Below, one piece after another: positions 1 through 5,691 of a stretch of 5,691 nucleotides of DNA. The first letter of the stretch is position 1; each line of letters starts with the position of its first letter. The translations under genes and the position numbers were made by a program. Location of the stretch: assembly GCA_946886325.1 (NCBI GenBank), contig CAMPIK010000187.1:1-5691 (forward strand), given 5' to 3'. The DNA comes from an uncultured Shinella sp. GTDB lineage: Bacteria > Pseudomonadota > Alphaproteobacteria > Rhizobiales > Rhizobiaceae. The notes under the pieces were generated by a model. The model was given only the letters and a program-made list of their open reading frames with translations. It was not told the DNA's origin and searched no databases.

Positions 1-632
1 AGCACCAGATGCACGATATTGTCGGTGAAATCGTGCTCGCCGTAGGTGATGAAGATCTTCTGGCCGAAAAGCCGGTAGGTCCCGTCGTCGCGCCGCTCGG
101 CGCGGGTCTTGAGCGCCCCGACATCGGAACCGGCATGCGGCTCCGTCAGGTTCATGGATCCCATCCATTCGCCCGACACCATTTTCGGCAGATAGGTGGT
201 CTTCAGGTATTCGGAACCGTGCGCGACGAGCGCTTCAACCGCGCCCATGGTGAGCGTCGGGCCGATCGCGAAGGCCATAGAGCCGCTGTTCCACATTTCG
301 AGCGCCGCCACATGCAGCATATGCGGCAGACCCTGCCCGCCGAATTCCTCGGGCGCCGTCAGCGCATTCCAGCCGCCTTCCGCCCAGGCCTTGTAGAGCG
401 CGGTCCATCCATCCGGCATGGTGACCGCGCCGTCGGCGAGCCGCGCGCCCTGCTTGTCGCCGATCTCGGCGAGTGGCGCGACCTCCTCCGTGGCGAAACG
501 GCCGGCTTCCGAGAGGATCGCATCGACCAGATCCTCCGTCAGGTCGGCAAGGCGCCCGTCCGATAGTGCCGGCGAGAGGCCGGCGACATGTTTGAGCGTG
601 AAGGCGATCTCCTCGACCGGCGCCTTGTACAT
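1..632 (-). CDS. Acyl-CoA dehydrogenase, DmdC-like (N-terminal part, runs off left edge)
   Basis: This is the first 210 codons of a flavin-dependent acyl-CoA dehydrogenase, which introduces an alpha-beta double bond into an acyl-CoA thioester and passes electrons to electron-transfer flavoprotein. The protein begins MYKAPVEEIAFTLKHVAGL, the short N-terminal extension (about residues 3-34) typical of the long (about 600-residue) DmdC-like members. The helical N-terminal domain follows (about 40-155), with the PEEFGGQG segment at 95-101. The conserved motif TEPHAGSD (163-170) opens the middle beta domain, where flavin and substrate bind. The catalytic glutamate and the rest, about 390 residues, lie outside the window. 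The start is fixed by a perfect AGGAGG (639-644 on the plus strand) six bases upstream. Substrate is open: 3-methylmercaptopropionyl-CoA, fatty acyl-CoA and branched acyl-CoA are all possible. The family call is firm, the substrate is not. Confidence 0.93.
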   Translation of the reverse strand, partial: MYKAPVEEIAFTLKHVAGLSPALSDGRLADLTEDLVDAILSEAGRFATEEVAPLAEIGDKQGARLADGAVTMPDGWTALYKAWAEGGWNALTAPEEFGGQGLPHMLHVAALEMWNSGSMAFAIGPTLTMGAVEALVAHGSEYLKTTYLPKMVSGEWMGSMNLTEPHAGSDVGALKTRAERRDDGTYRLFGQKIFITYGEHDFTDNIVHLV

Positions 633-703
633 CCGTTTCCTCCTCAAGAATCGGCCTCGTGCGACGATGATGATCGCAGGGCCTGGCAAGCGCAATGACG
701 GCC

Positions 704-731
704 AGAATATTTATTTTTACGTAAACGTCAA
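704..731 (-). promoter_or_regulatory. Candidate sigma-70-type promoter of the acyl-CoA dehydrogenase gene
   Basis: Reading the minus strand, TTGACG (731-726) is followed after 16 bases by TATTCT (709-704), 5/6 and 4/6 matches to the housekeeping hexamers. The spacer is unusually AT-rich for this GC-rich DNA. It would give a leader of about 65 bases ending in the strong AGGAGG before the start codon at 632. The call rests on hexamer match and position only. Confidence 0.5.
716..731. promoter_or_regulatory. 16-base near-palindrome TTTACGTAAACGTCAA, candidate operator
   Basis: The 16 bases have the symmetric core TT-n-ACGT-nn-ACGT-n-AA, with 12 of 16 positions matching their reverse complement. 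The site covers the -35 hexamer and the start of the spacer of the dehydrogenase promoter, so a bound protein should affect that promoter. As I recall, MerR-family LiuR regulators of branched-chain amino acid and acyl-CoA catabolism bind sites of this shape, which fits an acyl-CoA dehydrogenase target. The regulator itself is not in the window, and its identity is inference. Confidence 0.45.
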
Positions 732-860
732 TTTGTCGATCGCGATCGCCTGTGCCACGATCATCGCCGACCACCACGCGGCAGCGGGACTGCGGACGCG
801 CTTGTTGCAAAAGCGTCATACGGCCCGGCTACACCGGCGCGAACCGATGCGGATCCCGTC

Positions 861-1850
861 ATGAACCTTGTTGCCACTGAAATTCCAGGCCTCGTCTGGG
901 CCTATCGCATCGACCCCGCCAGCGGCGCCTGCCGAAAAATCCCGATCGATGCGCCGCGCAGCGAGCTTGCGCGCGGAGAGGGCGTGCTCTGGCTGCATCT
1001 GGCGCTGAGCGACGCGCGCACGCCCGCCCTGATCGAAGGCCTCGGCCTGCTGCCTGATGAGGCGATCCAGACGCTGACCAGCAGCGAGACCCAGGCGGCC
1101 ATCAGCGTTTCGAGCGACATGGTGCATGGCACGCTCGTCGATTTCGAACGCACCTTCGACGAGATGACCAAGGAGATCGGCTGGCTGCATTTCGCGGTGA
1201 CCGAGGAAATCATCGTGACGACCCGCCTGCATCCGCTGCGCAGCGTCGACCGGGTTCGCCTGGCGATGGAAAAGAAGAAGTGCCGGCGCCCTATCGACAT
1301 CTTCGAGATGCTGGTGATCGAGTTCCAGCGCACGCTGATCGCCATGGTCGTGGAACTGACCCACGAACTGAACGTCATCGAGGATGCGGTCTATGGCAGC
1401 CATGCCCGCGACGAGCGCCGAAGGCTGGCGCCGCTCAGGCGAACCGTGGTGCGGCTGCATCGCCACCTGCGCACCATCCTCGCCCTGCTGCGGCGTTCCG
1501 GCGCTCTGGATGAAGACGAGGTTCCGGAAGGCTATCTCGACGTGACCGAGCGGCTGACCGGACGGCTGGAAGCGGTCGACAGCGACGTCTTCGCACTCCA
1601 GGAGCGGGCGCGGCTGCTGCACGAGGAAATCGATTCCCGCCTGTCGTCGGAAACCAACCGCCACCTCTATATCCTGTCGCTGATGACGGCGTTCCTGCTG
1701 CCTCCGACACTGGTGACCGGCTTCTTCGGCATGAACACCACCGCCCTTCCCTTCGAGAACTCGACGCACGGGACGCTGCTGGCCGGCGGCTTCATCCTGC
1801 TGTCGATCGGCTTTGCCTGGTGGGTGCTGCGCCGGGCCGGCATTCTCTGA
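861..1850 (+). CDS. CorA family (ZntB-like) divalent metal ion transporter
   Basis: A 329-residue inner membrane protein of the CorA family, pentameric channels or transporters for Mg2+, Co2+, Ni2+ or, in the ZntB branch, Zn2+. Residues 1-265 form the large cytoplasmic domain, ending in a long charged helix (about 225-265). Two membrane helices follow at the C-terminus (about 268-289 and 303-324). The signature GMN is intact at 290-292, at the end of the first helix. The following loop reads TTALPFENSTHG and lacks the MPE sequence of classical CorA, which with the overall length and layout (WLHL near residue 44, LMTAFLLPPTLVTGFFGMN) resembles ZntB. No other start codon lies in frame for more than 100 bases upstream of the ATG. 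Its ribosome binding site is weak (GGA at 851-853). It is divergent from the dehydrogenase gene and ends in a strong terminator. The ion carried cannot be told from sequence. Confidence 0.92.
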   Translation: MNLVATEIPGLVWAYRIDPASGACRKIPIDAPRSELARGEGVLWLHLALSDARTPALIEGLGLLPDEAIQTLTSSETQAAISVSSDMVHGTLVDFERTFDEMTKEIGWLHFAVTEEIIVTTRLHPLRSVDRVRLAMEKKKCRRPIDIFEMLVIEFQRTLIAMVVELTHELNVIEDAVYGSHARDERRRLAPLRRTVVRLHRHLRTILALLRRSGALDEDEVPEGYLDVTERLTGRLEAVDSDVFALQERARLLHEEIDSRLSSETNRHLYILSLMTAFLLPPTLVTGFFGMNTTALPFENSTHGTLLAGGFILLSIGFAWWVLRRAGIL

Positions 1851-1861
1851 CGCAGATATGC

Positions 1862-1893
1862 AAAAGGCCGCCGGCTGATGCCGGCGGCCTTTT
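1862..1893. terminator. Bidirectional rho-independent terminator between convergent genes
   Basis: A perfect 14-base-pair inverted repeat (1862-1875 and 1880-1893) with the four-base loop TGAT. The GC core GGCCGCCGGC is flanked by AAAA on the left and TTTT on the right, so it works in both directions. It starts 12 bases after the transporter stop (1850) and lies 20 bases past the BA14K stop (1914) on the other strand, so it can end both transcripts. Confidence 0.93.
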
Positions 1894-1913
1894 GATTGTG
1901 CGTCAGTTACCCC

Positions 1914-2540
1914 TTACGAATAGGGCGAATAGCACTGGCGGCGCGGGCCGTGGTAGGGCTGGAACGTATTGTCGTAAGCCCTGTAGGACCGGTAGCGGTT
2001 GTTGCACCACCGCACATGGGCGCTGCTGTAGCTTACGCCACGATCGGCTGCGATGGCACCGCCGATGATCGCACCGGTGGCGAAGGCGGCAAACGGGAAC
2101 CAGTAGCCGTTATGATAACGGTAGCCCGGACGCTGGTAGCGATAGCCGCGGTAGCCACGATAGAAACCGGCGCGATAGCCGCGATTGTAGCCACGGTTAT
2201 AGGTCACCCGCGGCCGGACGTACTGCCGGTTGCGATAGGCCCGCCGATTGCGCACGATCCGCTGCCGCTGGGCAGCACGACGATTGACAGCACGGCGATT
2301 GACAATGCGCTGGCGATTGCCGGCGCGGGCGCGGTTGCGATAACCGGGCCGGCGAATGATCCGCCGGTTGTCGCGATACTGCACGGTTTCCACCTTGCCG
2401 GCGGCCGAACTTTCAGCCGGCTGCGCCTTCACAACGGCGATCGGCATGGCCTGCGCCGGCACCATCGGGGTGGCGGCAAACAGAGCGGACATGGCGACCG
2501 CGAAGCATTTCGTCCCGAGGGACTGACTCGCGAAAAACAT
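1914..2540 (-). CDS. BA14K-family secreted protein with Arg/Tyr-rich central region
   Basis: A 208-residue exported protein. Residues 1-31 are a signal peptide ending in PAQA, with likely cleavage after 31. Residues 56-141 are of extreme composition: 31 of 86 are arginine, with only one acidic residue, and tyrosine joins in repeats of RGY/NRGY type from about 107. A hydrophobic Gly/Ala stretch (149-165) may be a membrane or packing segment. The C-terminus (about 173-206, [20 protein letters not shown] and then [11 protein letters not shown]) is the BA14K domain, with cysteines at 179 and 203 that could pair. The family is named after a Brucella 14-kDa immunoreactive, lectin-like protein; its cellular role in rhizobia is poorly known. 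AGGAGG (2549-2554 on the plus strand) eight bases upstream fixes the start. The gene stands alone, divergent from the GH25 gene. The family call is firm, the function is not known. Confidence 0.9.
   Translation of the reverse strand: MFFASQSLGTKCFAVAMSALFAATPMVPAQAMPIAVVKAQPAESSAAGKVETVQYRDNRRIIRRPGYRNRARAGNRQRIVNRRAVNRRAAQRQRIVRNRRAYRNRQYVRPRVTYNRGYNRGYRAGFYRGYRGYRYQRPGYRYHNGYWFPFAAFATGAIIGGAIAADRGVSYSSAHVRWCNNRYRSYRAYDNTFQPYHGPRRQCYSPYS
2273..2304. repeat. Short tandem repeat (15-base unit, two copies) inside the BA14K gene
   Basis: Units CAGCACGACGATTGA (2273-2287) and CAGCACGGCGATTGA (2288-2302) differ at one base, and CA at 2303-2304 begins a third. In the minus-strand reading frame they encode the tandem pair [10 protein letters not shown] (residues 80-89). 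The unit is a multiple of three, so copy changes keep the frame. A related IVRNRRA at 95-101 suggests that the arginine-rich region grew by such duplication. Confidence 0.7.
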
Positions 2541-2681
2541 AGAGGTTTCCTCCTGTATTCAGGACGGCATTGCGCCTTAGGCTTTGATTTATGTGCCCTG
2601 AACGGCCCTTCACACCCTATGGTTCCGGATAGTCTGTCTTTTTTATGGTCCCTCACCAATTCGTGAACAGGGCATCGCGTC

Positions 2682-2697
2682 TTTACCGACCGTTAAC
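2682..2697 (+). promoter_or_regulatory. Candidate CtrA binding site upstream of the GH25 gene
   Basis: TTTA (2682-2685), seven bases, then TTAAC (2693-2697) differs at one base from the alphaproteobacterial CtrA consensus TTAA-N7-TTAAC. It lies 56 bases before the GH25 start and is flanked by inverted 6-mers ACAGGG (2667-2672) and CCCTGT (2697-2702). It sits in the 213-base divergent region (2541-2753), in which I see no convincing sigma-70 hexamer pair on either strand. CtrA control of a cell wall hydrolase is plausible but unproven, and one such near-match can arise by chance. Confidence 0.4.
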
Positions 2698-2712
2698 CCT
2701 GTCGCCGCACGA

Positions 2713-2748
2713 TCTCCGGATGCGGACGATTCCGCATCCGTGCGGAGA
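2713..2748 (+). promoter_or_regulatory. Hairpin just before the GH25 start that can cover its ribosome binding site
   Basis: A perfect 10-base-pair stem (CGGATGCGGA at 2717-2726, TCCGCATCCG at 2731-2740) closes on the four-base loop CGAT. Its base can extend by pairing TCTC (2713-2716) with GAGA (2745-2748) across the bulge TGCG. GAGA belongs to the ribosome binding site GGAGA (2744-2748), five bases before the ATG at 2754. If transcribed, this fold would limit ribosome access. As DNA, the inverted repeat could equally be a protein binding site. The structure is seen; its role is inference. Confidence 0.55.
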
Positions 2749-2753
2749 CGCTG

Positions 2754-3884
2754 ATGCCAGGTTCAATCCTTTCGACAGTCGTGATCGGCGCCCTTCTCGC
2801 GCTCGGGTTCACCGCGGGACATGCGGCGGAGCGCGAGCCCTGGAAGACGCGGACGAACGCCATCGTCATCGATGCCTATGAACTGAACGAGATCGACTGG
2901 GATGCGATGATGACGGACCGGCGCATTGCCGGTTTCATCTCCAAGGCCTCGGACGGACTGCCCGAAAGCTTCTCCTGCAAGGGCGATCACCGCGGAGACA
3001 CGGTGGCACACTGCAAGACGATGTGGCGGAAATATGCGGTGAGCCGGGAACTCTACGACACCCGGCGCAAGCTTGCCCGCATGCACGGGTTGCTCTGGGG
3101 CGCCTATCACCTCGCCCGGCCCGGCAATCCGGTCGAGCAGGCCAATCATTTTCTCGACTATGCAACGCCCGCCGCCGACGAGATGATGGTGCTCGACATC
3201 GAGGGGATCGATCCGGAGCGCTTCATGTCGCTCGACGATGCGCAGGTCTTCGCCGGCCATGTCAAGACGCGGACCGGGCGCTATCCGGTGCTCTACACCA
3301 ATCACATCACGGCCAGACACATCGCTGCGAACCGCGACCGCTACCGCATCCTGTCGCGCCTGCCGCTCTGGTATGCGCGCTACAAGCCGGACATTCGTGG
3401 CGTGTTCCCGATGGGCAACTGGGAGAGTTATGCGCTCTGGCAGTTTTCCGCAGGCGCCAACTGCAACAGGAAGCGCTGCCCCTATCGCGTCAAGGGCGCC
3501 CTGCACGACATCGACGTCAACGTCGTGCCGATGAGCCGGAAGGCTCTTGCCAAGACCTGGGCCTTCGGCGACCTGCTTCCGGAACGTCCCGCGGAAGACC
3601 TCGACCAGACGCTGACGGCCTCCATCGGCGACGAACAGCCGGCACGCAGCCGCAACATCGTGTCTTCCGTCGAGGCGCAGTCCGCGGTCGGATTGGCGGC
3701 AGCGGCGACCGCGACGCTCGACATGGCGACCACCGCCTCCGTTCCCGGCGGCTTCGTCGTGGCGCCGATCGCCACGCATGGCACGGCGCGGGTCGAGGTC
3801 GGCATTGCCGCCGCGCAAAGCGGACGTCTGTCGCTGGCGACGGATGCCCGCCCGCTCGGCGTCCCGGCGCTTGCCACGCGCTGA
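2754..3884 (+). CDS. Secreted GH25 lysozyme-like muramidase
   Basis: A 376-residue exported protein of glycoside hydrolase family 25, enzymes that cut the beta-1,4 bond between N-acetylmuramic acid and N-acetylglucosamine in peptidoglycan. A signal peptide covers residues 1-24 or 25. The GH25 domain spans about 36-262. VIDAYE places the first conserved Asp at 40; FISKASDG (61-68) and GLLWGAYHLARPG (112-124) are typical core strands; VLDIEG carries the catalytic Asp148-x-Glu150 pair; ALWQFS (227-232) and DIDVN (252-256) close the barrel. Between 69 and 108 there is more sequence than in compact GH25 enzymes, with Cys75 and Cys87, and a second pair, Cys237/Cys242, suggests disulfides in the periplasm. 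Residues about 263-376 form an Ala/Thr-rich, low-complexity tail with no domain I recognise. GGAGA at 2744-2748 supports the start. A role in wall remodelling is inferred; all expected catalytic residues are present. Confidence 0.88.
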   Translation: MPGSILSTVVIGALLALGFTAGHAAEREPWKTRTNAIVIDAYELNEIDWDAMMTDRRIAGFISKASDGLPESFSCKGDHRGDTVAHCKTMWRKYAVSRELYDTRRKLARMHGLLWGAYHLARPGNPVEQANHFLDYATPAADEMMVLDIEGIDPERFMSLDDAQVFAGHVKTRTGRYPVLYTNHITARHIAANRDRYRILSRLPLWYARYKPDIRGVFPMGNWESYALWQFSAGANCNRKRCPYRVKGALHDIDVNVVPMSRKALAKTWAFGDLLPERPAEDLDQTLTASIGDEQPARSRNIVSSVEAQSAVGLAAAATATLDMATTASVPGGFVVAPIATHGTARVEVGIAAAQSGRLSLATDARPLGVPALATR

Positions 3885-3888
3885 GGCC

Positions 3889-4986
3889 TTACGCCTCGAT
3901 CTGGACGTCGCCGACCGGCCGCGAGCAGCAGGCGAGGATGTAGCCTTCGTCGATCTCGTCGTCGAGGATGCCGCCATTGTGGTGCATCTCGACCTCGCCC
4001 GACACCTTCTTGACGCGGCAGGTGCCGCAAAGCCCACTTTCGCAGGCAGCCCCGATCCGCACACCCGCTGTGCGGGCCGTCTGGAGGATGGTCTGGCCCG
4101 GCTGGCACTTGGCGTCCTTGCCGGCCATGGTGAAGGTGACGGTCGAGATCGCGGCGGGATCGCTGTCACCGGCGCCGGCACGGATCGCCAGTTCCTCAGG
4201 CGCAGGCGCGGCGGCCGGCTGAAAACTTTCCTCGTGGTAGCGCTTCATGTCGAAGCCGCAGATGGCGAGCAGGTCGCGGACGCCGCGCATGAACGGTTCC
4301 GGGCCGCAGCAGAAGATCGTGCGGTCGCGGAAATCGGGCGCCAGCAGCGCCAGCTTCTGCGGATCGATGCGGCCGCGCAGGCCGTGCCAGCCGTCGCGCG
4401 GATTGTGGCCCTCGACGATGAAGCCGAGCGACAGGTTCGGCATCTGGGCGGCGAGACATTCGAGCTCGGCCTTGAAGAGCAGGTCGCCGGGCTTGCGGGC
4501 GCAGGAGACGAAGGCGACGTCCGACTGCGGCGCGCAATCCGACATCCAGCGCGTCATCGACATCATCGGCGTGATGCCGGAGCCGGCCGAGACGAAGAGA
4601 TATTTCTCGCCCGGATGGCGCACGAAGGAGAAATCGCCGAGCGGGCCGAGCGCCCTGATCGTCATGCCCGGCTTCAGGTGGTCGAACATCCAGCGCGTGC
4701 CGATGCTGTTGCCCTGCGCCTTGACGGTGACCGCCACCGAGAAGGGCCGCGAGGGCGTCGATGACAGCGTGTAGGTGCGCATCACCGGCTCGTCGGGCGC
4801 CACCGGCAGTTCGAGCGTCACGAACTGGCCCGGCAGGTAGCGGAACCAGTTGGCACCGTCCGAGCGGAAGGTGAAGGTCATGACGTCAGAGGTCTCGGCC
4901 GTCACGGCGGTGCATTCCAGCAGGTGGTGCCGGTCGTTCCAGGGCTGCAATTCGTCGAAATGACGGAAATCGCTGACGATCGTCAT
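3889..4986 (-). CDS. gbcB: Glycine betaine demethylase, reductase subunit GbcB
   Basis: A 365-residue cytoplasmic reductase that carries electrons from NAD(P)H through a flavin and a 2Fe-2S cluster to its Rieske oxygenase partner. The N-terminal flavin domain (about 20-125) holds PGQFVTLEL (52-60) and the flavin motif RTYTLSS (70-76). The nucleotide domain (about 127-250) holds GSGITPMM (135-142) and CGPEPFM (227-233). A Pro/Ala-rich linker (about 256-280) leads to a plant-type ferredoxin domain whose cluster ligands are Cys315, Cys320, Cys323 and Cys353 (C-x4-C-x2-C-x29-C). All cofactor motifs are intact. It begins one base after the stop of gbcA, so the two are cotranscribed and probably translationally coupled. 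The N-terminal WNDRHHLLECTAV segment resembles pseudomonad GbcB as I recall it. A reductase for stachydrine or carnitine demethylation is the main alternative. It converges on the GH25 gene with only four bases between the stops. Confidence 0.85.
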   Translation of the reverse strand: MTIVSDFRHFDELQPWNDRHHLLECTAVTAETSDVMTFTFRSDGANWFRYLPGQFVTLELPVAPDEPVMRTYTLSSTPSRPFSVAVTVKAQGNSIGTRWMFDHLKPGMTIRALGPLGDFSFVRHPGEKYLFVSAGSGITPMMSMTRWMSDCAPQSDVAFVSCARKPGDLLFKAELECLAAQMPNLSLGFIVEGHNPRDGWHGLRGRIDPQKLALLAPDFRDRTIFCCGPEPFMRGVRDLLAICGFDMKRYHEESFQPAAAPAPEELAIRAGAGDSDPAAISTVTFTMAGKDAKCQPGQTILQTARTAGVRIGAACESGLCGTCRVKKVSGEVEMHHNGGILDDEIDEGYILACCSRPVGDVQIEA

Positions 4987-4987
4987 C

Positions 4988-5691
<704 letters not shown>

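Noticed and set aside
9..566. Plus-strand open frame opposite the acyl-CoA dehydrogenase
   Set aside because: The minus-strand frame encodes a clear acyl-CoA dehydrogenase with a strong ribosome binding site. This frame is its antisense shadow.
737..748. Perfect 12-base palindrome CGATCGCGATCG, which overlaps the octamer GCGATCGC
   Set aside because: The octamer is the HIP1 repeat of cyanobacteria, but one copy in GC-rich alphaproteobacterial DNA is not meaningful, and I know of no regulator for it here.
805..833. Possible promoter for the transporter gene: TTGCAA, 17 bases, GCTACA
   Set aside because: The spacing is right, but the -10 hexamer is a poor match. It is too weak to list as a feature.
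816..1769. Long open frame (317 codons) on the minus strand opposite the transporter gene
   Set aside because: It overlaps a clear CorA-family gene almost entirely. Its product is a His/Gln/Arg-rich sequence with no recognisable domain, as expected from the antisense of a GC-rich gene.
2594..2674. Inverted 7-mers TGCCCTG (2594-2600) and CAGGGCA (2668-2674) in the divergent intergenic region
   Set aside because: They are short and 67 bases apart with no supporting context, so chance explains them.
2763..4181. Open frame of 472 codons on the minus strand across the GH25 gene and the end of gbcB
   Set aside because: It spans two well-supported genes in other frames and has low-complexity Arg/Ser/Pro and His/Asp-rich composition. 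It is a GC-content artefact.
3778..4764. Open frame of 328 codons on the plus strand opposite gbcB
   Set aside because: gbcB on the other strand has all its cofactor motifs intact, and this frame encodes only Arg/Ala/Asp-rich sequence without a domain.

Overview
The window looks like chromosomal DNA of a GC-rich alphaproteobacterium of the Rhizobiales (Rhizobium/Sinorhizobium/Shinella type). The clearest pointer is a BA14K-family protein, a family largely confined to this order. A quaternary-amine Rieske oxygenase with its reductase, and an acyl-CoA dehydrogenase of the DmdC-like type common in rhizobia, agree with this. The species cannot be fixed from sequence alone.

Layout, left to right: (1) the N-terminal 210 codons of an acyl-CoA dehydrogenase on the minus strand, running off the left edge; (2) a 228-base divergent intergenic region with a promoter for the dehydrogenase and an overlapping 16-base near-palindrome; (3) a CorA/ZntB-like metal ion transporter on the plus strand; (4) a strong symmetrical terminator shared by two convergent genes; (5) a secreted, arginine- and tyrosine-rich BA14K-family protein on the minus strand; (6) a 213-base divergent intergenic region holding a CtrA-like box and a hairpin that reaches the ribosome binding site of the next gene; (7) a secreted GH25 lysozyme-like protein on the plus strand; (8) convergent with it, the minus-strand pair gbcA-gbcB, with gbcA (C-terminal 233 codons seen) running off the right edge.

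gbcA and gbcB form one clear functional unit: the GbcB flavin/2Fe-2S reductase passes electrons from NAD(P)H to the GbcA Rieske oxygenase, which removes a methyl group from glycine betaine or a close relative. The other genes look like independent units placed in divergent or convergent pairs. There are no signs of a mobile element, CRISPR array, RNA gene or recent transfer. I see no new multi-gene system; the most interesting signals are regulatory, in the two divergent intergenic regions.
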